Source: Colwellia sp.
Lineage (GTDB): Bacteria > Pseudomonadota > Gammaproteobacteria > Enterobacterales > Alteromonadaceae
Length of the DNA stretch: 64,000 nucleotides
NCBI RefSeq assembly: GCF_013214175.1
Contig: NZ_JABSPA010000003.1
Coordinates: 372,001-436,000 of the forward strand
Direction of reading: 5' to 3'
Below, piece by piece: positions 18,500 through 26,466 of the stretch. The position numbers and the translations under genes were made by a program. The notes beneath the pieces are model-generated. The model was given only the letters and a program-made list of their open reading frames with translations. It was not told the origin of the DNA and did no database searches. The stretch's first letter is position 1. Each line of letters opens with the position of its first letter.

Positions 18500-18849
18500 A
18501 TAAAATATCTTATGGTTTTAATTCAATTTGTTGAAAGTATTTTAACTTATCAAGGGTTGTCAGATATTATCAGCAATCAAGTGGCAGATAACAGCGTTAA
18601 TGAGTAAATTCACCATGAAAAAACGTTAGCAAGAATGTTTTGATTAGATTAAAATACCCCTAACCCTTAGCTCTATGGTGTTTGACCTAGATTTTCCTAT
18701 TATGTTTGGTACAGCTATACATTTTAGCAAATTTTTATCAGGGGCTTAGATGAGGGTTTTAATAATGCTCATGCTGTTCTTCAAGGGCAAATAAGTAAAT
18801 ATAATGATGTTGTTAAGATAAAACTTCAACCAGAGGTAGTTGTAAATAT
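18500..18849. other. Intergenic region before the J-domain cluster
   Basis: A 350 bp spacer between divergent genes. A 14-codon hydrophobic frame begins near 18749 behind a good AGGGGC site; it could be a leader peptide but is too short to call. Nothing else is recognised. Confidence 0.35.
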
Positions 18850-19110
18850 ATGGATCACTTTGAACTGTTAGGTGTAGGTAGAGATGCGACGACCATCGAG
18901 ATCAAAAAAGCCTATCGAAAACTCGCGAATAAATATCACCCAGATAAAAATACAAGTGCTGAGGATGGAGAAAAATTTCAATTAATTCAAAAGTCCTATG
19001 ATGCTATTTCGGATCCTAAAAAGCGTGCTTTGTATTTGAAAAGTAACTATACCATTATAACGGACCCCCGAGAGGTTGCTGATTCCTTTTGGCACAATGC
19101 CTTAAGTTAG
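18850..19110 (+). CDS. Minimal J-domain (DnaJ-like) protein
   Basis: 86 residues, almost entirely a J domain: helix [12 protein letters not shown], the HPD motif at 30-32, helix [25 protein letters not shown]. There is no glycine/phenylalanine region, zinc finger or substrate-binding domain, so it is a class C J protein that would stimulate a DnaK ATPase and recruit it to a specific client. The short tail (FWHNALS) may hold the targeting function. It heads a run of four same-strand genes, and the next three unknown proteins are candidate clients or partners. GAGG lies about 13 nt before the ATG. Confidence 0.85.
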   Translation: MDHFELLGVGRDATTIEIKKAYRKLANKYHPDKNTSAEDGEKFQLIQKSYDAISDPKKRALYLKSNYTIITDPREVADSFWHNALS

Positions 19111-19137
19111 GTATTAAGATAGGTATTAAGTTAGGCG
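19102..19137 (+). repeat. 12-bp tandem repeat spanning the J-domain stop codon
   Basis: TTAAGTTAGGTA, TTAAGATAGGTA and TTAAGTTAGGCG in succession. The unit is a multiple of three, so the TAG stop recurs in frame every four codons, three times. Confidence 0.85.
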
Positions 19138-19232
19138 TTGAGCTAAATGCCAGCCAATATCTCACATAGAAAATACACAAAACTCTTAATTTGAACACAC
19201 AACTTTTAACACATGTAGCTAGGAAACAACCT

Positions 19233-19694
19233 TTGCAATCTGACAAAAATATACCTGATTATTTAACCGACGATTTTTCTATGTATTTAGAAAATATGAC
19301 CTCGTTAACGGATCCTGAAAACCCTGAATTATTATCTATTTATTTAGATAATCTATTTGTCCAGTTACAGGCTATGCCTTCACTATTTACCGGTATGGTT
19401 GATCAGTTAGCCATGGCTATAACCACCAAAATCAGAATTGATAGTAAAAATTTGGCCTTAGTCGACTTAAGCAATGAGCCTTCTTGGGCAGAGGTAAAAC
19501 CATTCGTTGGTGTACATGCCGATGCCAGAGCCTGTATAAGCGAAATGATGAACGATTGCGAACATGATTTAAAAATTGCTGTGTTAGTTATTCATTTTTA
19601 TAACCGCTATGATGCGACACCTTTAAAAGCTGTAGCGGATGATTATGAGCAAATTGATGATTATTCATCAGATGATTTTGATGAGAACTACTAG
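19233..19694 (+). CDS. Acidic protein of unknown function in the J-domain cluster
   Basis: About 153 residues from the TTG at 19233, chosen because AGGAAA ends 6 nt upstream; the open frame extends 14 codons further to another TTG (19191) that lacks a ribosome binding site. No signal peptide, no membrane segment. It is rich in Asp, Leu and Met, with a helical middle (LYLDNLFVQLQAMPSLFTGMVDQLAMAI) and a very acidic tail (DDYEQIDDYSSDDFDENY). I recognise no family. It probably belongs to one transcription unit with its neighbours. Confidence 0.7.
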   Translation: MQSDKNIPDYLTDDFSMYLENMTSLTDPENPELLSIYLDNLFVQLQAMPSLFTGMVDQLAMAITTKIRIDSKNLALVDLSNEPSWAEVKPFVGVHADARACISEMMNDCEHDLKIAVLVIHFYNRYDATPLKAVADDYEQIDDYSSDDFDENY

Positions 19695-19768
19695 GTAAAA
19701 GTGAATTGTCCTAATTAATTTAATTAGGCATCTAATAACAAATACAAAGACTTTTTTAAGGAATAACC

Positions 19769-20416
19769 GTGACAAAAAACGCACTCATTCTGGCTACTGA
19801 TATTATCGAAATAGCACAACAAAGCGGTAGACGCGCAGGTACTTCATTAGAGGCTATTGCTGCTGAACATGGTGATGAAACCATGATGGCGGTATTAACC
19901 GAGATGGATATTTTAACCGTGGCTAAAATTGTTAGAGAGCACGATGCCACCATTCCTTCTATTGCTACTTGGTTAATGGATGCCGAGTCGATTAAACAGC
20001 TATTAAATGTTGAGCCGTCTTATTGGCAGAATATGGATGAAGATCATGTTTTTTGTGCGCAAACGGAAGCACACAGTTTATTATCACAAATTTTTCTTTC
20101 TACTGATGATGAAGAAAAACAGTTAGAAGTATTAAAAGCCATTGTTGAAGATGACTTTGGCCTATTATATTTGTCTCTGCCGTTTGTTGGTCATGATTTC
20201 TCTGAAATAGAAGAAGACGAAGAGCAAACATCTGGCAGTATCGAAGAGTTGCTAATGAAAATTAAATCATTAGATGAAGATGCCTATCGTGAAGTTATGG
20301 TAGTAAGTAGCAATGGCACGCTAGAAAACGTTGAAAAAGCGTTGAAAGATAATGCCAATAAACAAAGAGTAACCTCAGTAGAAATAGACACTGATGATAT
20401 GTTTGCGCCACTGTAG
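19769..20416 (+). CDS. Acidic helical protein of unknown function in the J-domain cluster
   Basis: 215 residues, cytoplasmic. Predominantly helical and acidic, with an EIEEDEEQTSGSIEELL stretch near 150-165 and a terminal DTDDMFAPL. The N-terminal AEHGDETMMAVLTEMDILTVAKIVREHDATI looks like a regulatory helical bundle, but no family is recognised. AAGGAAT precedes the start at a good distance. It lies 74 nt after the previous gene and 50 nt before the next. Confidence 0.7.
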   Translation: MTKNALILATDIIEIAQQSGRRAGTSLEAIAAEHGDETMMAVLTEMDILTVAKIVREHDATIPSIATWLMDAESIKQLLNVEPSYWQNMDEDHVFCAQTEAHSLLSQIFLSTDDEEKQLEVLKAIVEDDFGLLYLSLPFVGHDFSEIEEDEEQTSGSIEELLMKIKSLDEDAYREVMVVSSNGTLENVEKALKDNANKQRVTSVEIDTDDMFAPL

Positions 20417-20466
20417 AATTTAAAAAAAGATATTACCATACAGCTTTATATAACTAGGATTCATTA

Positions 20467-21399
20467 ATGAAAATAGCAGAGTTAAGAAATCATCCTTTTC
20501 TACTTTTGGTATTAAAAGACGGAGAAAGTGATGGCTATTTTTCTCCCGAGTTTATAGCTAAGCTCAAACAACAATTAATCGATATGTCGTTACGGATTGC
20601 TTCGGATAATTTATCGATAATTTATACCGATCAAATTAAAAAAGGCTGTGAAATTGTTCTAGGTATTAGCAATTTAGGTTTATTAGATCTGTGTGATAAC
20701 GATGCTGATAAAGCAAAAGAGATTATAAAAACTCAAGGCATTGTTTATTGCTTTCGAGCGGGTTGGGCTAAATATGCGCAACTAAAGAAAGTATCACCCT
20801 TATTCTTTGAAGGTATTTCGATCAGTACTTATGGCTTAGCCATCAATGACACGGCTGATATCAGCCTTATGCATGCCAATTTAATGAAAGAAAGCTATAA
20901 AAGCGCTAAGTTATTAGATGTTTATAAAAGCATTGCCGCGAACTATAGTGCAAATAAATCGGTGATTGAAGATGATACCGTGTTAAGTGAAGATATATTG
21001 GAGGTTGAATTACAACGATTTCTTAATACAGCAATTGCATTATTACTCATTGATTCGGATAAAAAAGTATTTACCACCTCTTTATATCAAGTCTTAAAAA
21101 CTTATCTTATCGACACAGAAAAAGATGTGCTGCTTGAGAAGTTGCAAACTTGTATCGTTAAACTCATCGAGCAACTATCGATACCCACTAGAAGTTACTT
21201 GCAAGAAGTTGAGTTATTAGATTTCTCTGAATTTAAGGCCATTATTAAACAACAAACAGATATCGCTACTTTTATTCAAGAGATATTAGAGCTACCTATT
21301 ATCCTTTTGGTAGAATTGAATGATGATTTTGAAGGTGGTTACGATTTTCATGCCGATGATGAAGATGATCTTGCTTATTTAAGACCTGATGAAGTCTAA
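20467..21399 (+). CDS. Acidic protein of unknown function, last gene of the J-domain cluster
   Basis: 310 residues, no export signal. It starts MKIAELRNHPFLLLVL, has a helical core and ends in an acidic run (NDDFEGGYDFHADDEDDLAYLRPDEV). No catalytic motif is visible. The acidic tail is shared in style with both preceding proteins. The start has only a weak AGGA site 8-9 nt upstream. A hairpin terminator follows and closes the unit. Confidence 0.7.
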   Translation: MKIAELRNHPFLLLVLKDGESDGYFSPEFIAKLKQQLIDMSLRIASDNLSIIYTDQIKKGCEIVLGISNLGLLDLCDNDADKAKEIIKTQGIVYCFRAGWAKYAQLKKVSPLFFEGISISTYGLAINDTADISLMHANLMKESYKSAKLLDVYKSIAANYSANKSVIEDDTVLSEDILEVELQRFLNTAIALLLIDSDKKVFTTSLYQVLKTYLIDTEKDVLLEKLQTCIVKLIEQLSIPTRSYLQEVELLDFSEFKAIIKQQTDIATFIQEILELPIILLVELNDDFEGGYDFHADDEDDLAYLRPDEV

Positions 21400-21407
21400 A
21401 TTCCTTG

Positions 21408-21465
21408 GCTGTATTTAACTACCACCTAAGTAAGTGATATTTAAATACAGCTAATTCTTATTTTT
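21408..21465 (+). terminator. Probable terminator of the J-domain cluster
   Basis: GCTGTATTTAA and TTAAATACAGC form an 11-bp stem with a 22-nt loop, followed by a T-rich tract (CTTATTTTTGTTTG). The loop is long but the position just after the last stop codon fits. Confidence 0.65.
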
Positions 21466-21693
21466 GTTTGTTAAAGCAGACTTGTTTTTTACTGTAAAAG
21501 TAGAGCCATTAACGAGTCAAAACCTCATTGCTTGCCATTTTTACCTGCAAGCCAAGTCAGCTATCCTCCCTTTTTATGCGGTCAACCTCGGCCGTGATGA
21601 CACTCTTTTCTGAAATTCACTAAAGCGCCATCTATCGGTCAATTAATTACTATAATTAAATTCTAATATCGGTTGCTAGTGGTTTATTGTCTT

Positions 21694-23745
21694 ATGATGC
21701 TAACTAAGCAGACATTGTTCATGTTTTCACTTTTCTTTTTAGTCTCTTTCTCCTGGGCTAGCACTGAGAAAACCTTGCTGGAAGAATTAGCCAGCATAGA
21801 GTCTTTAGTTGTTGCTGATCCTGAACAGGCACTTAGGGTAATAGAGCAGCTCAATAAGAGTAAAGTACAGTTAACGGCCGTGCAAAGAGTCAAGATCATT
21901 AGGCATAAAGTGGTAGCAAACACTTACTTAAATCATCATGCCTTAGCACTTGAAACCATTGAAGAAGTTAAGGGAATCGCCAACTTGGCAAGTGATAAGG
22001 TATTCTTTTGGCATTACTACAATACCAAGGCTATCGTTTATTGGCATATGGATAATATTGAAGAGTCGCTGAACGCTAACTTAAAGGCCTATGGTGTAGT
22101 TAAAAGTATTACCGAGTTCAGCAATTTTCAAGCCATTAGCCAAGGTAATGTCGGTTATGCTTTTATCAAACTAGGATTTTTTAAGCAAGCTGTCAGCTAT
22201 TTAGAGTCCGCGCTAGCCATAGTGATAACCAATGATAATGTTACTATTTTAGCGTCAACCTATAACAATCTTGGGGAAGCTTACTTAGGGGTGAAGAACT
22301 ATCAAAAATCTGCTGAGCTGCTAGAAAAATCACTGGCGATACGACTTGAACATCAGCTGACGTTTCATTCCTCATTTTCTTATCAGAACCTTGGCCTGCT
22401 TTATTACCAACAACAACAATATCAAAAAGCTGAAGCTGCTTTTAATAAAGCGATCGTAATAAGAGAGCAGGCGGGTTTTGTTAAGGGCATACTGGTTAGT
22501 AAGCTGGCCTTAGTTAAGGTCTATATTGCCAGTAATAAACCTGTGTTAGCAGAGCAAGTGATTGCAGCCGTCATAGTGGCAGCGATAGCACAAAATAATA
22601 ATACTAGTTTGTCAAAAGCTTATAACTTGCAGAGACAGATATATGCGAATCAAGCCGACTACCATAGAGCCTATCAAGTATCGCTACTTTATCAGCAAAC
22701 CCTAGAACAAGTGGTGTCGCGTAAAACAAGTGCTAAACTGGCTAGTTATCTCAATACTTCGGAGGCAATTTCTAAAGATCTCAATATATTAACGTTAGAA
22801 AAGAATGCTGAAATTAAAGCCTTGCAAGTTAATAGTGAGCGACAAAAAGTCAAAATAATACTTATTTCTGGCCTTGGTATGGTTATCATTTTGGTTGTTT
22901 TTTTAGGGACGCTACAAAAGAGTAAAAAAGTCATCGCAAAATCAAATGCCGAGCTCTCTTTAACCTTAACTGAATTACAGCAGACTCAAGAGAAACTCGT
23001 TAAATCGGGTAAGATGTCTGCGCTAACGACTTTAGTTTCTAGAATGGCTCACCAAGTAAATACCCCTTTAGGTATAGCGGTAACAGGGGTTTCTCATATC
23101 CATGAAAGAGTTACATATTTTGGCAGATTAGTGGCAGGAGAAGGCCTTAAGAAGTCAGATATTGATTCATTTATGACTGACTTGAACAAAGGTTGTGAGC
23201 TTTCATCAAATTCAATGAGCAAAGTCGCCAGTTTAATTAGTCAATTTAAAATGATTTCTGCAAACTTAGAAGCCGAAACACTACAAGAGTTTGAGATATT
23301 CGATCATATATCTAAACATACTGATTTAATTCTGATATTACTTAAACAAGATAAACCAGTGATAAATATCTCCGGTAGCAAGGTGCAGATGCAAGGCTAT
23401 CCGGAAGCTTTAAATAAAGTTTTCAGCCAACTCATTGCTAATTCTATTGATCATGCTTTTGCCCAGACCTTAACCCCAGAAATAGAAATTGATATTACTA
23501 AAGTAAATGGACATATTGAAATTACTTATCAAGATAACGGTAAAGGCATTGATTCCGCTATTGTGAACGATGTATTTGAACCCTTTTATACCACTAACAT
23601 GGGTAATAAAAATTTGGGTATTGGTCTAAGCATAGTGTACAACCTAGTGGTGCAGCTTATGCAGGGCAATATTCAATGTATTCCTAAACAAGGTAAGGGC
23701 ATCATGTTTTGTATTACTTTACCCCTAAGTGTAAAGCCCACTTAG
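21694..23745 (+). CDS. TPR-containing sensor histidine kinase
   Basis: About 683 residues from the ATG at 21694; the open frame begins at a TTG seven codons earlier, and no start has a strong ribosome binding site. A signal peptide ends near SFSWAS. Five or six TPR units follow (for example YNNLGEAYLGVKNYQKSAELLEKSL), so the sensor part is periplasmic. A single membrane segment (IILISGLGMVIILVVFL) and a coiled coil lead to the kinase: phospho-acceptor His in RMAHQVNTPLG (about residue 453), N-box IANSIDHAF, DNGKGI and GIGLSIV. There is no receiver domain and no response regulator gene beside it. Confidence 0.85.
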   Translation: MMLTKQTLFMFSLFFLVSFSWASTEKTLLEELASIESLVVADPEQALRVIEQLNKSKVQLTAVQRVKIIRHKVVANTYLNHHALALETIEEVKGIANLASDKVFFWHYYNTKAIVYWHMDNIEESLNANLKAYGVVKSITEFSNFQAISQGNVGYAFIKLGFFKQAVSYLESALAIVITNDNVTILASTYNNLGEAYLGVKNYQKSAELLEKSLAIRLEHQLTFHSSFSYQNLGLLYYQQQQYQKAEAAFNKAIVIREQAGFVKGILVSKLALVKVYIASNKPVLAEQVIAAVIVAAIAQNNNTSLSKAYNLQRQIYANQADYHRAYQVSLLYQQTLEQVVSRKTSAKLASYLNTSEAISKDLNILTLEKNAEIKALQVNSERQKVKIILISGLGMVIILVVFLGTLQKSKKVIAKSNAELSLTLTELQQTQEKLVKSGKMSALTTLVSRMAHQVNTPLGIAVTGVSHIHERVTYFGRLVAGEGLKKSDIDSFMTDLNKGCELSSNSMSKVASLISQFKMISANLEAETLQEFEIFDHISKHTDLILILLKQDKPVINISGSKVQMQGYPEALNKVFSQLIANSIDHAFAQTLTPEIEIDITKVNGHIEITYQDNGKGIDSAIVNDVFEPFYTTNMGNKNLGIGLSIVYNLVVQLMQGNIQCIPKQGKGIMFCITLPLSVKPT

Positions 23746-23770
23746 GAGATAATGAATAAGCCGGTATAGC

Positions 23771-23810
23771 CCTAAATACCTAAATACCTAAATACCTAAA
23801 TACCTAAATC
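23771..23810. repeat. 8-bp tandem repeat over the end of the EAL/HDOD gene
   Basis: CCTAAATA four times plus CCTAAATC. The minus-strand stop codon (23796-23798) lies inside it, so the last three codons of the gene are made of repeat units. Confidence 0.9.
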
Positions 23811-25007
23811 ACTACACCACTGGCTAGCACTGAGAAATTCTTGCTGAATGGCTTGCTTGTTTAAGTCATGGCTGGTAATTAATTGATTCATATTGCCATT
23901 ACTACCTGAGATGAATGTTGTTGTTAACATTAATAGCTCACCCAGGGGGCCTTCTTGCGTAAGTAAAGCCTGTTTAATCGCGGGAGCCAATGGCATGGTT
24001 TTGATTATTTCTGCAAGCGGCATGGATAACATCAGTTCAATGGCACTGAGTAGACCAGTAATAAAAGCAAATTCACTAACCGATTGAAAGCTATTACTAT
24101 GACTTAGCTCGACCATCATTTTTCCGGTAATAAGTGCTTGTCGGCACACTTCATCAGCCGTTTCTGATGTTAAATTTGATAAGGCTAAAATAGCGACAAA
24201 TTGACATAAAGACTCATCGCCTAAGTAGACCGCAGCTTGTTTTAGCGAAGTAATTTCAACTTTAGAGCCGGTTGAAACATTGTTGACCATTTTCAATAAA
24301 CCTATGGTGAGGTTGACATCGTGACTGATAATTTTAGCCACCTTGTCGTAATTTATTGGTGTATTAAAGGTTTCACTTAAAAGGTGCAGCATCTGCGTTT
24401 TTTGACTGGTTATTTTTTGTCCTGCGACTATTTCAGTTTGATGATAAAAATAGCCCTGAAAATAAGTAAAACCGATCTCGACCAGTGCTTGTCTTTGGTA
24501 TTTTGTTTCGACTCTTTCAGCGGCTAGTTTTATCTTATGAGGCTTCATTCGTGGTATGGCAGAAATTATACGTTTGGGGTTAATTTTTTCTAAGTTTATT
24601 TTTATGATGCTTATATAAGGAAATAAGCTATCCCAATGACGATCTAAGTCATATTCTGTTAAGGCTATTTGGTAACCCTTGCCATGATAATAGCCAAGAA
24701 TTTTTAATAAGTTTTTTGTTGGTTTTTTATGACCTACCAATTCAATAACAATGCTGCTTTTATCAAACATTAACGGATATTTATGAATTAAAGCGTACTC
24801 AGTAAAATTGACAAAGGCGACCTTACCCATGCTTAATGTTTGTATATCTCCATAAATATGGTTTTGGATAATCAATTTAGAGCTGGCGACATCGGGATCT
24901 ATTTCGGGGAATTTATTGTCAGGACTATCTCTGAAAAACAGCTCATAACCAATAGTTTCTAGCTCATGGTTTAATATGGCCTGACGAGCAATATAGGTAT
25001 TTTTCAT
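23796..25007 (-). CDS. EAL-HDOD signalling protein (YuxH type)
   Basis: 403 residues. The N-terminal half is a degenerate EAL domain: the signature is replaced by YELFFRDS, and the catalytic acidic residues are not conserved (LTEYDLDRH for the DDFG loop), so it is unlikely to hydrolyse c-di-GMP. The C-terminal half is an HDOD domain (residues about 200-400, LLKMVNNVS, LKQAAVYLG). Proteins of this layout bind partners in motility and surface regulation rather than act as enzymes. It lies convergent to the TPR kinase gene. Confidence 0.85.
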   Translation of the reverse strand: MKNTYIARQAILNHELETIGYELFFRDSPDNKFPEIDPDVASSKLIIQNHIYGDIQTLSMGKVAFVNFTEYALIHKYPLMFDKSSIVIELVGHKKPTKNLLKILGYYHGKGYQIALTEYDLDRHWDSLFPYISIIKINLEKINPKRIISAIPRMKPHKIKLAAERVETKYQRQALVEIGFTYFQGYFYHQTEIVAGQKITSQKTQMLHLLSETFNTPINYDKVAKIISHDVNLTIGLLKMVNNVSTGSKVEITSLKQAAVYLGDESLCQFVAILALSNLTSETADEVCRQALITGKMMVELSHSNSFQSVSEFAFITGLLSAIELMLSMPLAEIIKTMPLAPAIKQALLTQEGPLGELLMLTTTFISGSNGNMNQLITSHDLNKQAIQQEFLSASQWCSDLGI

Positions 25008-25387
25008 ACAAGATAATATGTTGAAAAGCTTTAGTTAACTATACACTCAACCAAGCAAACAGGCGGTGTTATCTTAACTTTTTAGTCGAATTAACTAGTA
25101 ATAAATAACTAGGACAGCCTAAGTTGTGCCTTTACTAAGGGTTGTCACTGTTGAAACTTGTTAAGAGTAAAACCCCAAACCCTTCATTTATGCATCGTTT
25201 TATTGACCAGCTATTGACCAGCTATTGACTTGGTATTGTTGCCTAAGTGTCAGTTTATTTAACACATAGTTTACATGTTACTGCTATTACCTTGTTATCC
25301 ATCTGATATTTATATGGTTTTGTTTCTGGTTCGGTTCTTGCATTTTGTAAATTATAAAAATACTAATAACTTTAAGGAATAATCGAT
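25008..25387. other. Intergenic region with an 11-bp repeat
   Basis: A 380 bp divergent spacer. TATTGACCAGC occurs twice, followed by TATTGACTTGG, at 25201-25233. Each unit contains a TTGAC that resembles a -35 box, so the repeat may multiply a promoter element for either neighbour. No gene is seen. Confidence 0.45.
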
Positions 25388-26185
25388 ATGAATAAATGGG
25401 CAAAATTTTTAATCGCCGCAAGTTCAGTTGTTGCTGCTGCTAACACCCAGGCTGCTGCTATTTTGGTGTTAGGAGATAATTATTCTGAAACATTTATTAG
25501 TCCGTATTTAGAAAGTCTTGGTCATACAGTAACCAGCGATACTAACTATTATGACTGGGATGGCACTATGTCAGCCGATACCGACGTTATTCTTTATCTT
25601 TATGGTTATGACTATGGTTATGGGTTAGGTGAGTATGGTAATCAAGCTGCAGCTAATCAGTCTGTTTTAGATTTTGTTGCCGGTGGCGGTGGTTTAATTT
25701 TCACTGAATGGTATGCCTATAGCGAACTTGATGAAGCTGACGAGCCTGTAGCTGTCTTAATGCCAGTAACTTACAATGGTGATTATTACTATGAAGCTGC
25801 ATGGAACGTAACCGAAGGTTATGCAGATCATGATTTAGTTGATGGCCTTTTATCTACTTCATTTACCGAAAACATTGCCGTGGACGCAAACGATACATAT
25901 TCAAATGTTATTGCAAAAGATGGCACTACTGTTGTCATGGAAGATGGTGCAGGTATTCCATTACTGTCTTACAGCAACGTTAATGGCGGTACTGTCATTC
26001 ATATTAACGATGGCATGACCTATGACGATGGTGTTGTTAGTGATGAAATGTTATCGGTAATTGCTAGCTCAGTCGCCTATGCTGCAAAAGGTTCTGTCGC
26101 TGTTCCAGAGCCAGCTTCACTCGGTATTCTTGGTTTAGGTCTCGCGGTAATGGGGTTATCTCGTCGCAAGAAGAAAAACCAGTAA
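25388..26185 (+). CDS. PEP-CTERM sorted extracellular protein with a GATase-like fold
   Basis: 265 residues. A signal peptide ends near NTQAA. The C-terminus is a complete PEP-CTERM tag: VPEP at 239-242, a hydrophobic helix (LGILGLGLAVMGL) and a basic tail (SRRKKKNQ), the recognition signal for exosortase. Residues 24-230 start with ILVLGDNYSETFISPYLESLGH and contain a glycine turn VAGGGGLIFTEWYAY, resembling the ThuA/glutamine-amidotransferase-like fold. The likely fate is cleavage and surface or matrix attachment. AAGGAAT precedes the ATG. No exosortase is in the window. Confidence 0.85.
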   Translation: MNKWAKFLIAASSVVAAANTQAAAILVLGDNYSETFISPYLESLGHTVTSDTNYYDWDGTMSADTDVILYLYGYDYGYGLGEYGNQAAANQSVLDFVAGGGGLIFTEWYAYSELDEADEPVAVLMPVTYNGDYYYEAAWNVTEGYADHDLVDGLLSTSFTENIAVDANDTYSNVIAKDGTTVVMEDGAGIPLLSYSNVNGGTVIHINDGMTYDDGVVSDEMLSVIASSVAYAAKGSVAVPEPASLGILGLGLAVMGLSRRKKKNQ

Positions 26186-26216
26186 ATTAGCTAAAGATAT
26201 AACACTTGCAGATAAC

Positions 26217-26257
26217 AGCCTTCTACTTTGCTTAACCGCCAGCTAGAAGGCTTTTTT
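26217..26257 (+). terminator. Terminator of the PEP-CTERM gene
   Basis: AGCCTTCTA and TAGAAGGCT form a 9-bp stem with an 18-nt loop, followed by TTTTT. Confidence 0.85.
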
Positions 26258-26466
26258 ATAAACAGAAAATAACAGTGCTGTTAGTGATATTAAGAACAGC
26301 TTTATTTTAAAACAAACCGCATAACAATCAATCATCATTACTCCGTAAGCAAAATGTTTTTTCATATCTTGGCAAAAATAGCTCTAATCCATTGAGTTAT
26401 TAGTTTTTATTATTTATATTCAAAGGCAGGTTTGATTACTCTCTCATTGAAAGGGCTAAATTTTCT

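Noticed and set aside
18749-18795. 14-codon hydrophobic leader-like frame
   Set aside because: Good ribosome binding site but no conserved feature or attenuator hairpin seen.
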